From positions 1-64,000 of the forward strand of contig JASBNA010000045.1 in the NCBI GenBank assembly GCA_038087015.1: a DNA stretch of 64,000 nucleotides, in the 5' to 3' direction. The DNA is from Cerrena zonata (taxonomy: Eukaryota; Basidiomycota; Agaricomycetes; Polyporales; Cerrenaceae). A model generated the notes under the pieces. The model was given only the letters and a program-made list of their open reading frames with translations. It did not search any database and was not told where the DNA came from. The position numbers and the translations under genes were made by a program. Each line of letters begins with the position of its first letter. Position 1 is the stretch's first letter. This document shows, piece by piece, positions 1-10,340 of the stretch.

Positions 1-897
1 ATTGATAATAACCTTATTTTGAATGATAAATCAGCACTTAAAACTTTGAATTATGATAAAATCATTGGATCAGATTTAAGCCAAGGATTTCAATACTATA
101 GGCCGAGCCCAAATGAAGAAATATATCAATTAAACGATTTATTTCAAGTATTAAATCAAATACCCGGGAGTGAAGTACCCAGAATAGTTTCAATAAGAAG
201 AAATTTAATGATACTAATGTTAATTCCTTTAACTGAACAAGAATGTGAATTTAACGTTATTTATAAAGATAATGATATCATCATTGATTATAAATGGGAT
301 GAAACAACAACAAATGATACTTTAGTTGCATATAGTGGGTTTAAATTTGAAGAATTGATGACAAATAATCAATCAGATGATTCAACTTATTATACAGTAA
401 TAAATCAAACGATTAATGATTTGAATATCTTAATTACTGCAGAAATTGATTCTCAATCTAATGGAGATTATATTGAATTGAAAACTCATAATTATAAATC
501 ATCACCTAGTAAACTAGCTAAAAAATTATTGGTTAGTTGGTGTCAAACGAGGTTGATCAATTCGAATAAAATTATAGTTGGATTTAGATCCGCTTCATCT
601 TCGGGTAGATTTAAATTACGTTCAATTAAGCATTATAATGATAACGATATACCGAAACTACTTTGTCGGAAAGAATACCGTATTCCTTTCCAAGATTCTT
701 ATATAACCTGTCAAGGGTTACTCAAATGGTATAAAACGGTTATGAAATGGATTCAAATGCAAATTATCGATAAAAAGAATCAAGGTGATAAGAATGGTGC
801 TTTTAATTTGAAATACTCGAAAACCCACCAATCATTACTTCTTAATACTACATCAACTGATATTGCAGAAAGTTTATTAAGAAATATATGTACATAG
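1..897 (+). CDS. DXO/RAI1-family decapping nuclease, 5' end cut by window
   Basis: The reading frame is open from base 1, so the N-terminus lies outside the window; 298 codons and a TAG stop at 895-897 are visible. Family motifs in order: an Arg-rich start of the nuclease fold (IRRNLM), GFKFEEL (GxxxE motif), AEID (ExD metal-binding motif, bases 439-450), YIELKT (ExK, bases 472-486) and the strand motif VGFR. Known enzymes of this family (Rai1, Dxo1, mammalian DXO) remove incomplete 5' caps or pyrophosphate from RNA and act in mRNA or rRNA quality control. I cannot tell RAI1 from DXO1 without the missing N-terminus, so no symbol is given. It converges with the mitochondrial ribosomal protein gene, with 31 bases between stops. 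Confidence 0.85.
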   Translation: MDNNLILNDKSALKTLNYDKIIGSDLSQGFQYYRPSPNEEIYQLNDLFQVLNQIPGSEVPRIVSIRRNLMILMLIPLTEQECEFNVIYKDNDIIIDYKWDETTTNDTLVAYSGFKFEELMTNNQSDDSTYYTVINQTINDLNILITAEIDSQSNGDYIELKTHNYKSSPSKLAKKLLVSWCQTRLINSNKIIVGFRSASSSGRFKLRSIKHYNDNDIPKLLCRKEYRIPFQDSYITCQGLLKWYKTVMKWIQMQIIDKKNQGDKNGAFNLKYSKTHQSLLLNTTSTDIAESLLRNICT

Positions 898-928
898 AAT
901 TAAAGAGATTTGAAAATAGATATATAGA

Positions 929-1225
929 TTATTCGGAAATTGCATCTTGAAGTAATAATTTTCTTGAATGAATATCAAATTGATCTCTAACTTCTTCGAA
1001 CTTCATTTTTTCTGGATCAACTTTTAAAACATGTTTATCTTTATAAGTAACTTCAATTATTGGTACTTCGCTAGCTGGAGAACTTTTAGATAAAACTTTA
1101 TGATTTATTATACATGCTCCTCTCATCGACGATGGAATACTCGAAAGGAAAAGCCTAGCAGGCTTCGCACTGGCCTTGAAAGGATCGAATTTCACCACAA
1201 CTTTAGAAAAATATTTGGTTATCAT
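929..1225 (-). CDS. MRPL44: Mitochondrial large-subunit ribosomal protein mL53 (MRPL44)
   Basis: Starting at the Met of MITKYFSKVVVKF gives 98 residues, the length I know for S. cerevisiae Mrpl44, which begins almost identically. The VTYKDKH segment and the C-terminal HSRKL are also shared. It is a structural protein of the large subunit of the mitochondrial ribosome. An in-frame ATG at 1271-1273 would add 16 residues; I prefer the shorter start by family length. A Rap1-like ACCCGTACA element lies 126 bases upstream of the chosen start. Confidence 0.88.
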   Translation of the reverse strand: MITKYFSKVVVKFDPFKASAKPARLFLSSIPSSMRGACIINHKVLSKSSPASEVPIIEVTYKDKHVLKVDPEKMKFEEVRDQFDIHSRKLLLQDAISE

Positions 1226-1350
1226 GGCTAGTTTAACTATATGGGTTGATCTATTAAATGGATGATTTTTCATCTTTTAGCTACTTTTTTTTTTCATCTC
1301 GGGTGACTTAAGTTACTGCGAGTACGAGTAAATTATATACTTACTTTTTG

Positions 1351-1360
1351 ACCCGTACAT
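1351..1360 (+). promoter_or_regulatory. ACCCGTACA element (Rap1-like) upstream of MRPL44
   Basis: ACCCGTACAT matches the core of the Rap1 consensus ACACCCRYACAYM. It lies 126-135 bases upstream of the MRPL44 start. Four more exact 9-base copies occur in this window, mostly in promoters. Confidence 0.45.
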
Positions 1361-2419
1361 TTTTTGTTGTATTGGACAACTGCTGCTGCTGCCCTTCACA
1401 GCCAATTCTAAGACTTATCCTTTAAAGCCACACCCGTAGTAAGTAGTAATGTAAAGAAAAGAATTTTTCAAGAAATTTTTAAGAAAAGAAGGAGTTTTTG
1501 AATTTTTGCCGAAAAATTACAAATTTCATCATAATTATTACTACCATCACCTCTGAAATCCTGAAAAATTGAAAAAAAATGCAAAAAGTTAAAGAAATTG
1601 AATAATATACTAAGACTTATTGTTGGCTTAAAACTGGACCTACAAACTTGCTCGTGCTTACAAGAAAGTTGTCAAATTTGAAACATGATGAGAAATGAAA
1701 AGTTCACTAGCATACAAATCAATTAATGGACGGAAAAGTTAAATTGCTTACAGAGCCATGGCTCAAATTTTGGATGCAAATTTCCGACTTTTAATTTTTA
1801 CATCAGATGAAACAGTGTATGAATCAATACGTCATTATTAAAGCTTTCTGGAAGCAAGCATATAATAATAAAACAAAGTGCTTCTCAACTGTAGGAGAAG
1901 TATTGAAATATACCCCCACTCTGGAAAGAATAATCATGTACACAACTGATAGTTACTCCAATGATTATTCGATATCCCTACAATATTTTACGAAGGGACA
2001 ACCACTTGGTTGGGGTGAGAGTATGGGTTTAATTTTTGTAGTAGAGTTAATAGCACCCCTTAAAATAAGCACTTATTTTATTGCATGAGGTAAAAATAAA
2101 ACGATGTAAAGATTTCAGGGTTTGAGGTGAAAATAAGGTCAATACGATGCAAATAAGATGCTAATCGGTGCCAATGAAGGTGCATTATACATAAAGGGGT
2201 AAGATTGACATGGCAAAATAATTTTAAGGGTCTCTGTACTTAAGCTGCAATTTCTTTTTTCTTTTTCACTAGTCCTCTGGGGATTTACACCTTTATTCAA
2301 ACAATAGTAGTAGGATTAAGAGTGGAACAGCAATATATCGAGCCGAAGGTTGATAATCATGCGGCAAATCAACCCTATAGAGGAACAAAAAATATTCAAC
2401 ATACAATCTTAACTAACTA

Positions 2420-2508
2420 GAAGTAGTCTGAAATCAAAAATAACGTCCATATAAGGAATTAAGAGGTAGTTTGAAATCAAGAATAACGTCCATATAAGGA
2501 ATTAAGAA
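2420..2508. repeat. Two-copy tandem repeat, about 41 bases per unit
   Basis: The block containing AATAACGTCCATATAAGGAA occurs twice in a row with only a few mismatches. Confidence 0.7.
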
Positions 2509-4487
2509 ATATTTTTGGTCATTCTGTCTTGAACGGATTCCAAACGGTAAACTTAAACAGACTTAATTTGAGCCAAAATTGGAATATAGGAATAAACGAA
2601 ACACTGTTGAACCATTTGGAAATAAAATCATCCTAAAAGGAAATGACTCTTTCACTACAAATATTTAACAAAGTTTAGTTGTGATTATTTGGTTTTGGAC
2701 CCTTTTACTCTATGAGAGATATAAAATTTAAACAATAAAAATATTGTAAGTTATTTGAAATTAGTTTATTCTATTTGTTCGTTATTTTGTTTGTTGATTA
2801 CAATAGAAAAGCAATATTTCTAAGAATAAAGTATGGGTCCCATCGTTAGCCAATGGTAGAATTACAAGACCACAAGACTGAATCGAATAAGACTACCTTA
2901 TTGGGCAAAACCACCCTACTAGGAGATAACTACTCAAAGGGTGGTGCACACCAATGAGTAAGGCCGAGTAAGGCCGAGTAAGGCAGTAGAGATAGGAAAG
3001 AACATGGCTCACAAAGAATAACAGTTATGAAATATGTTCAAGTTTAGTTTCTTTGTTAAAGGGAGTCGTGTGGGTTGAACAAGGTCCCTTCAAAACAAAG
3101 GGTTTTCAAAAATTGGCGTTATACATGTTGATGTTTTAAACTATTCAAGGAGATATCAAAGGGAATTGAAATTTGGGCGTAGAGGTGCTACCTGGACTTA
3201 TACTTTCACGCAAAAATATACGTTTAACTGTGACACCACTTGGATCTGATAATGTAGGTAGAGATAAAATGAGAGCGAGGCGACTCACAAGACATTTTGT
3301 AACTCAGCCTGTCAAACTTATTGATAAGAGAGTTTTACCGGTTGAGCCAATCAATTTGCAACGATAAATTTACAACGACGAATTACGATTCACCATTATC
3401 AAAAGCAAAGAATTCAAAATAATCCATTGAAGTTATAATTAGATGGATAAAGAATGCTGTAACAATCAAGCCTCGAGATTCGCGTCGTTTGTAATTCTCA
3501 AAGTTTGATTTCGTTAAAACTGATTTTCATTTGTTTAATTTAATTCCATTTGTTGAAGGAAGATATCCATAACCAATGACAAAGATTAGACCCAGCTTTA
3601 ATCAACCCGTCAGGTACTACCGGTGCCAAGCTGAAAACTACAACGATCAATTAAAGTAATAACTAATGATAACTAATTAGTATAAGTAAGTGCGTAATAA
3701 AATTACGGATGCAAAAAAACAAAAAACCGAGAGTGAAAAAGCCGACTTTATGATTCGAGTAATTACAAACAAATTCATGAACCTTGAACCACGGAGAATA
3801 AGGTGATGAGGAAACATACTTACCCAAAGATATTTTTGGCTCTTGTAGGTATGGTTGTAAAGAAATAATTAGCGAATCAACAGCATCCTGAAATATAAAA
3901 CGTGCTAAACTTAAGAGAAACATGGGTGATGATGCAATGCTAACAATCAAAAAGGAGCTACAAACATGATTTATAGTAATTATAACCAACTTTAAACGTC
4001 AAGGGAGATTACCTGCACTGGCTTTTAGTTATTGTGCCACTATTTTGAAGTGAAGAAGGCTTTTACTTCATCAATAATTTTGTGTTTAGAAACGTATGTG
4101 CAACCTGTTTTTTTTTTTTTTGGGAACACGATAGACCATTACTAAAGTCCATAAGACTCAGACATGTATGAAATTACGCATGAGACCACCACACCCGCAT
4201 CACCCCAGAAGTACCTTTTACCAAGGGTGTATTTGCCATATATTTTTTTTTTTTTCAATATTTCATGTTTCCGATAACGTATTGCAGCTCCTCAATTGCG
4301 CAAATTTGCAGTCTATTTCATTGAGCCTCTTAACTGATGTTATTTCTTCTTTTAACTCCAATTTGCTCCGTGCTTTCGAGTACCACTACCGTCAGTCGAT
4401 AGCTTCGTAGATGAGTCGAGTTTCTTCCAATTGCTATTGTATTGGTTGTTATTTATTTCACCTATTGAGGTTGCATTGTTCTCTCTC

Positions 4488-4508
4488 TTTTTTTTTTTTT
4501 TTTTTTTT
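4488..4508. repeat. T21 homopolymer
   Basis: An uninterrupted run of 21 T, followed after one G by six more T. Such runs exclude nucleosomes in yeast promoters. Confidence 0.9.
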
Positions 4509-4870
4509 GTTTTTTGACTAGTCGATTGTTCAAGGGTTTAACAATCCGCTACCCAAGAAGGATGTGCAACAAGCAAACGTGAACCTGTCGGATTTTATCT
4601 TATTAATTTCATGGATTTATTCCATTATATCTTCTAATTCCTAGTATTTTTTACGCAGCTCATGCAACATAATTAAATCTACTTCGTCATAATATATGAG
4701 CTCTTTCCACTAACCGGGGTTTCTTTTCTTTATTGTGTGGCTCACTTCAATTTTCGAGTTCAAAGCAAACATGCTGAAGGAACCCTCTATAATTGGTAAC
4801 AGTATATTCCCTTATATCTGGTGCTGCATCCTATTGTTGGTTATCCCAGCATGCTTCCTTTCCCTTGTTG

Positions 4871-4872
<2 letters not shown>

Positions 4873-4905
<33 letters not shown>
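4873..4905. repeat. T33 homopolymer
   Basis: An uninterrupted run of 33 T about 590 bases upstream of the polyprotein ATG. Exact length is likely unreliable in the assembly. Confidence 0.9.
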
Positions 4906-4907
<2 letters not shown>

Positions 4908-5494
4908 AGTTCTCTTTATTTGAAATTTCCTTTCAATTGTTAAGCTTAATGAATCTAGAAAAATAAAACTTCTGGAAACAATCAAAACCATTACAAAAAC
5001 GATTTAAATTTCTATTTAGCTGTAATTAGCATTAGCAAGAACCGTCTACTAATAAAAAATGTTTTATAATCCTTTGATTTCGCCAGTTTAAATTCATTTG
5101 ATTTCTTTCCTTTTCTTCTTTTTTTTTCATTACAGAGAAAACTTTTTTTTTTACAGAGATATCTATAAAGGTATAACAGAGAACAACCTTTACCTATTAA
5201 AAAAAATTAATAATTAATAATTCTTTTTAATTCTTCCGTTAATATTCATTAATTTTCTTATTCTACACTGAATCTTTTCTTCTAGTGCTGAATTTAATTC
5301 ATTCCCATTCCCTCGTTTTATTCTCTTAATTACTTCTTAATTTAACAGAATAATAACTTGTCTGGATCTTAAAAATAATCTTTCTTACTTTTTTTGGTCC
5401 CTTAAATTTTTTTTGCAATCTAAAAGTTTTGTCTCAAAAAATCGTTTTTTTTTTTTCCCTTTCAGTCAATTTTTAATCGCGAAAGTTTTACTCA

Positions 5495-8400
5495 ATGATT
5501 TTCTCCAAATCTACTGCAGTTACTGTGGCCTTAGCCTCTGCCTCCTTTTTAACTAATGTCAATGCTAACAATAGATTCTTGAATGAAGACTATGCTGACT
5601 TAGCCAAGGACCAACCTTCAAACTCCTACTGTTTAGGTCAAGATATCGTTCAAGTCGGTGAATCTGTTGATTTGAATGGTGAATCAAATCATCACGTTTT
5701 AGAATCCTCTTCTGGTGCTGGCGCCAAAAGATCCTTAGCTAGCGGTGGAATCGTTGCCGGTGCAGATGCTGATGTCTTAGGTAGCACTGCTAACATTGGA
5801 GCTGGTCTTGGTGGTTCCATCTTAAAGAGACACTTACTTGATGGTGCTGCTGGTATTGGAGCTGATGCTGATCTCTTAGGAGCTGTTTCTGCTGGTGCCG
5901 GTATTGGTGCTGGTGGATCTGTCTTAAAGAGAGAAGATGGTGAATCCGATGAAGACTACGTCAAAAGATCTTTAGCTAGTGGTGGCATTGCTGCTGGTAT
6001 TGGCGCTGATGTTTTAGGTAGCACTGCTGAAGTTGGAGCTGGTCTTGGTGGCTCTGTCTTGAAAAGACACTTAATCGACGGTGCCGCTGGTATTGGAGCT
6101 AACGCTGATCTCTTAGGAGCTATTTCTGCTGGTGCTGGTATTGGAGCTGGTGGATCTATCTTAAAGAGAGAAGATGGTGAATCCGATGAAGATTATGCTA
6201 AAAGATCTTTAGCTAGTGCTGGTATCGCTGGTGGTGTTGGTGCCGATGTTTTAGGTAGCAGCGCTGCTCTTGGTGCAGGTGCTGACGCTTCCATCTTGAG
6301 AAGACATTTACTTGAAGGTGCTGCCGGTATTGGAGCTGATGCTGATCTCTTAGGAGCTGTTTCTGCTGGTGCCGGTATTGGTGCTGGTGGATCTGTCTTA
6401 AAGAGAGAAGATGGTGAATCCGATGAAGACTACGTCAAAAGATCCTTAGCTAGTGGTGGTATTGCTGCTGGTATTGGTGCTGATGTCTTAGGTAGCACTG
6501 CTAACGTTGGAGCTGGTCTTGGTGGATCTATCTTAAAGAGAGAAGATGGTGAATCCGATGAAGATTATGCTAAAAGATCTTTAGCTAGTGCTGGTATCGC
6601 TGGTGGTGTTGGTGCCGATGTTTTAGGTAGCAGCGCTGCTCTTGGTGCAGGTGCTGACGCTTCCATCTTGAGAAGACATTTACTTGAAGGTGCTGCCGGT
6701 ATTGGAGCTAACGCTGATATCTTAGGAGCTATTTCTGCTGGTGCCGGTATTGGAGCTGGTGGATCTATCTTAAAGAGAGAAGATGGCGAATCTGATGAAG
6801 ACTACGCTAAAAGATCTTTAGTCAGTGGTGCTGCTGCTGCTGGTATTGGCGCTAACATCTTAGGTGACACTGCTGACATTGGAGCTGGTCTTGGTGGATC
6901 TATCTTAAAGAGACACTTACTTGATGGTGCTGCTGGTATTGGAGCTGATGCTGATATCTTAGGAGCTATTTCTGCTGGTGCCGGTATTGGAGCTGGTGGA
7001 TCTATCTTAAAGAGAGAAGATGGCGAATCTGATGAAGACTACGCTAAAAGATCTTTAGTCAGTGGTGCTGCTGCTGCTGGTATTGGTGCCGATGTCTTAG
7101 GTAGCACTGCTAACGTTGGAGCTGGTCTTGGTGGATCTATCTTAAAGAGAGAAGATGGTGAATCTGATGAAGATTATGCTAAAAGATCTTTAGCCAGTGG
7201 TGCTGCTGCTGCTGGCATTGGCGCTAACATCTTAGGTGACACTGCTGACATTGGAGCTGGTCTTGGTGGTTCCATTTTAAAGAGACACTTACTTGATGGT
7301 GCTGCTGGTATTGGAGCTGATGCTGATCTCTTAGGAGCTATTTCCGCTGGTGCCGGTATTGGTGCTGGTGGATCTGTATTGAAGAGATCTTTAGCTAGTG
7401 GTGGTATTGCTGCTGGTATTGGCGCTGACGTCTTAGGTAGCACTGCTGAAGTTGGAGCTGGTCTTGGTGGTTCCATTTTGAAAAGAGGTGCAACCCTGTC
7501 AGTTGGTGATGACGAAGAAGTCACTGTTTTAAAAAGACAATTAGCTGACCTTGGTATTGACCTTAACTCTCGTTCTTTTTACGAACAAATTACCGATGTT
7601 GCAACTAGAGATACCGAAGATGGTAAATTATTAAAGAGACAATTAGAAAAAGCATATGGTACTGCTGCTGTTGAAGACATGGTTCAAAGAAAGAGAGAAG
7701 AAGAAAAAAGATCTTTAGCTAGTGGTGGCATTGCTGCTGGTATTGGCGCTGATGTCTTAGGTAGCACTGCTGAAGTTGGAGCTGGTCTTGGTGGATCTAT
7801 CTTAAAGAGACACTTGCTTGAAGGTGCTGCCGGTATTGGAGCTAACGCTGATCTCTTAGGAGCTATTTCTGCTGGTGCCGCTATTGGAGCTGGTGGATCT
7901 GTCTTAAAGAGAGAAGATGGTGAATCTGATGAAGACTACGCTAAAAGATCTTTAGTCAGTGGTGCTGCTGCTGCTGGTATTGGCGCTAACATCTTAGGTG
8001 ACACTGCTGACATTGGAGCTGGTCTTGGTGGTTCCATCTTGAGAAGACATTTACTTGATGGTGCTGCTGGCATTGGTGCTGATGCTGATATCTTAGGAGC
8101 TATTTCTGCTGGTGCCGGTATTGGAGCTGGTGGATCTATCTTAAAGAGGGAAGATGGCGAATCTGATGAAGACTACGTCAAAAGATCCTTAGCTAGCGGT
8201 GGTATTGCTGCTGGTATTGGCGCTGATGTTTTAGGTAGCACTGCCAACGTTGGAGCTGGTCTTGGTGGCTCTGTCTTGAAAAGACACTTAATCGACGGTG
8301 CCGCTGGTATTGGAGCTGATGCTGATATCTTAGGAGCTATTTCTGCTGGTGCCGGTATTGGAGCTGGTGGATCTATCTTAAAGAGAGAAGATGGCGAATC

Positions 8401-9847
8401 TGATGAAGACTACGCTAAAAGATCTTTAGTCAGTGGTGCTGCTGCTGCTGGTATTGGTGCCGATGTCTTAGGTAGCACTGCTAACGTTGGAGCTGGTCTT
8501 GGTGGTTCCATCTTAAAGAGACACTTACTTGATGGTGCTGCTGGTATTGGAGCTGATGCTGATCTTTTAGGAGCTGTTTCTGCTGGTGCCGGTATTGGTG
8601 CTGGTGGCTCTATCTTAAAGAGAGAAGATGGTGAATCTGATGAAGACTACGTCAAAAGATCCTTAGCTAGCGGTGGTATTGCTGCTGGTATTGGCGCTGA
8701 TGTTTTAGGTAGCACTGCCAACGTTGGAGCTGGTCTTGGTGGATCTATCTTGAAGAGACACTTACTCGATGGTGCTGCTGGCATTGGAGCTGATGCTGAT
8801 CTTTTAGGAGCTGTTTCTGCTGGTGCCGGTATTGGTGCTGGTGGCTCTATCTTAAAGAGAGAAGATGGTGAATCCGATGAAGACTACGTCAAAAGATCCT
8901 TAGCTAGCGGTGGTATTGCTGCTGGTATTGGCGCTGATGTTTTAGGTAGCACTGCCAACGTTGGAGCTGGTCTTGGTGGATCTATCTTGAAGAGACACTT
9001 ACTCGATGGTGCTGCTGGCATTGGAGCTGATGCTGATATCTTAGGAGCTGTTTCTGCCGAGGCTGGTATTGGTGCTGGTGGTTCTATCTTAAAAAGAGAT
9101 GAAGAAAAGAGATCTTTAGCTAGCGCTGGTATTGCTGGCGGTCTTGGTGCCGATGTTTTAGGTAGTACCGCTGATGTCGGAGCTGAAGCTGGAGCATCTG
9201 TTTTAAAAAGAGACGTTGGCTTCTTTGAAAAACTTAGAAGCGGTGTTTCTGGTGCTGGTCAAAGCATTTTAAGTAAATTTACTGGATCTGTTCCAAGAGC
9301 TGCATTCACTGTTTCTGATGTTGCTTGGGTTGAAGGTGATTTATTTAAAGTTACTGTTAACTTCGAAACTGTTGAAGCTGCTAAACTTTTTGCTAAATTC
9401 CAAGATGAATTGAAATCTCTTTCTGTTGCTGGTGTCGGTGCTGATGGTTCTGACCAACTCTTATGGGATGGTAGTTCCAACAGTAAGATTGATAACTTTG
9501 CTAAATGGTCTTCTACTGTTTTAGTTAAAGCATCTAAACACAACAATCTTTACTGTTTACCAGATGACTTTGCCATCAAATTTGATTGGACTGCCCAAGA
9601 TGCAAGTGAATTACATTCTCTCTGGAGTAAATACTTTGATACCACTTATGAATACACCTTCTCAAAAGATTTTGGTACTACTTCAAAGAAACAAAACAAT
9701 ATCAAAGTTGAAAAAAGATGCTTAGAACACGCTTCAGGTAATTCTACTGAAGCTGATGCTCAATTTGATACCTCCGTTTTGAACGAATGGAAAACTGGTA
9801 CTAATGTCTTACCAAACTTCTGCTGGCCAAGTCACTGTTCTGCTTAA
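5495..9847 (+). CDS. Secreted Kex2-processed repeat polyprotein (KEP/Ece1/repellent-like)
   Basis: 1450 residues. A signal peptide (1 to about 24, ending NVNA) is followed by a non-repeated pro-region to the first KR at 78-79. Residues 80-1239 are a string of units each ending in KR or RR, the cleavage signal of the Golgi protease Kex2. I count 16 S-type units (33 residues, starting SLAS or SLVS), 12 H-type units (34 residues, starting HLL or HLI) and 12 acidic spacers EDGESDEDY(A/V)KR. S- and H-type units are Gly/Ala-rich and hydrophobic (GIGADVLGS, GAGIGAGGS) without cysteine. Three unrelated peptides interrupt the array at bases 7486-7710. Residues 1240-1408 form a non-repeated domain I do not recognise, then VEKR and a 42-residue tail with three Cys. 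By architecture it resembles known Kex2-processed repeat proteins such as C. albicans Ece1 and Ustilago repellent Rep1; the peptide sequences match none I know. No GPI or transmembrane signal at the C-terminus. Its function is unknown to me. Confidence 0.85.
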   Translation: MIFSKSTAVTVALASASFLTNVNANNRFLNEDYADLAKDQPSNSYCLGQDIVQVGESVDLNGESNHHVLESSSGAGAKRSLASGGIVAGADADVLGSTANIGAGLGGSILKRHLLDGAAGIGADADLLGAVSAGAGIGAGGSVLKREDGESDEDYVKRSLASGGIAAGIGADVLGSTAEVGAGLGGSVLKRHLIDGAAGIGANADLLGAISAGAGIGAGGSILKREDGESDEDYAKRSLASAGIAGGVGADVLGSSAALGAGADASILRRHLLEGAAGIGADADLLGAVSAGAGIGAGGSVLKREDGESDEDYVKRSLASGGIAAGIGADVLGSTANVGAGLGGSILKREDGESDEDYAKRSLASAGIAGGVGADVLGSSAALGAGADASILRRHLLEGAAGIGANADILGAISAGAGIGAGGSILKREDGESDEDYAKRSLVSGAAAAGIGANILGDTADIGAGLGGSILKRHLLDGAAGIGADADILGAISAGAGIGAGGSILKREDGESDEDYAKRSLVSGAAAAGIGADVLGSTANVGAGLGGSILKREDGESDEDYAKRSLASGAAAAGIGANILGDTADIGAGLGGSILKRHLLDGAAGIGADADLLGAISAGAGIGAGGSVLKRSLASGGIAAGIGADVLGSTAEVGAGLGGSILKRGATLSVGDDEEVTVLKRQLADLGIDLNSRSFYEQITDVATRDTEDGKLLKRQLEKAYGTAAVEDMVQRKREEEKRSLASGGIAAGIGADVLGSTAEVGAGLGGSILKRHLLEGAAGIGANADLLGAISAGAAIGAGGSVLKREDGESDEDYAKRSLVSGAAAAGIGANILGDTADIGAGLGGSILRRHLLDGAAGIGADADILGAISAGAGIGAGGSILKREDGESDEDYVKRSLASGGIAAGIGADVLGSTANVGAGLGGSVLKRHLIDGAAGIGADADILGAISAGAGIGAGGSILKREDGESDEDYAKRSLVSGAAAAGIGADVLGSTANVGAGLGGSILKRHLLDGAAGIGADADLLGAVSAGAGIGAGGSILKREDGESDEDYVKRSLASGGIAAGIGADVLGSTANVGAGLGGSILKRHLLDGAAGIGADADLLGAVSAGAGIGAGGSILKREDGESDEDYVKRSLASGGIAAGIGADVLGSTANVGAGLGGSILKRHLLDGAAGIGADADILGAVSAEAGIGAGGSILKRDEEKRSLASAGIAGGLGADVLGSTADVGAEAGASVLKRDVGFFEKLRSGVSGAGQSILSKFTGSVPRAAFTVSDVAWVEGDLFKVTVNFETVEAAKLFAKFQDELKSLSVAGVGADGSDQLLWDGSSNSKIDNFAKWSSTVLVKASKHNNLYCLPDDFAIKFDWTAQDASELHSLWSKYFDTTYEYTFSKDFGTTSKKQNNIKVEKRCLEHASGNSTEADAQFDTSVLNEWKTGTNVLPNFCWPSHCSA
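5732..9211 (+). repeat. Coding repeat array of the polyprotein
   Basis: Alternating S-type (99 base), H-type (102 base) and spacer (36 base) modules. The full S+H+spacer period is 237 bases. Neighbouring units from about 8520 to 9060 are nearly identical at the DNA level, showing recent duplication or gene conversion; read mapping and assembly may miscount copies here. Confidence 0.9.
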
Positions 9848-10340
9848 GAAGCTCGTCATCATTGATGATTTCATTAAAAATATGGTTTATTAATGTTCTG
9901 TTTCTCTGTTCTCTGTTCTCTGTTCTCTGTTGTTCATTAATTGAATCTTGTTTTTAATCCCTTCTCATTTAATTAGAATTATTTACTGTAAAATTAATAA
10001 AGATTTGTTTATAAATATAAAGAAACAGCTGTAGTTTTAATCTTACAATTCATTATTTCTAAAACTCCATTTTCCACTACTAGAGAATGATGAGAAGCAA
10101 AAAAAAAAATATCAATACCAGAAACAAATACAACTTGTTTATACATGATTTAAACTAATTTCTTTATTTTTCTAACATTCATTCAATAACAGGCATTATA
10201 GACTCCCCTTTGACAAACGAATCTTAAAGGGAACCATTTATGAAGTTCTAATTGTACTAAATTTTATCCTGGAGGAGATATTAGAGCAGCACCACAGACT
10301 GACGCGTAATTTGAGTTGATACTACTATGTTAATAGAAAA
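9848..10340. other. Intergenic: polyprotein 3' end and BIR1 promoter
   Basis: Contains a short TCTCTGTTC tandem repeat at about 9898-9932 in the polyprotein 3' UTR and an MCB-type ACGCGT 34 bases upstream of the BIR1 ATG. No coding signal seen. Confidence 0.6.
10302..10307 (+). promoter_or_regulatory. MCB box ACGCGT in the BIR1 promoter
   Basis: ACGCGT is the MluI cell-cycle box bound by MBF in G1/S. It is 34 bases before the BIR1 start, which fits a chromosome-segregation gene. Confidence 0.45.

Larger units (their letters stand above)
1226..5494. other. 4.2-kb gene-poor region upstream of the polyprotein gene
   Basis: No ORF here resembles a protein I know; the open frames are at most about 90 codons and several lack ATG. 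It contains an ACCCGTACA element at 1351, a two-copy 41-base repeat near 2420-2508, a short GAGTAAGGCC repeat near 2955, and long T runs at 4488-4508 and 4873-4905. The last 400 bases before the 5495 gene are very T-rich with TATAAAGG at 5164. It probably holds the promoter and 5' UTR of the polyprotein gene, and may also hold undetected non-coding RNA or old transposon debris. Confidence 0.5.

Noticed and set aside
1807..2088. A 93-codon ATG frame in the long intergenic region
   Set aside because: No recognisable family, signal or TATA box.
3173..3367. A 64-codon frame with a faint resemblance to retrotransposon polyprotein sequence
   Set aside because: It starts with TTG, is short, and the resemblance is too weak to support.
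7174..7524. Antisense frame in the polyprotein repeats
   Set aside because: It is a by-product of the periodic Gly/Ala codons on the other strand.
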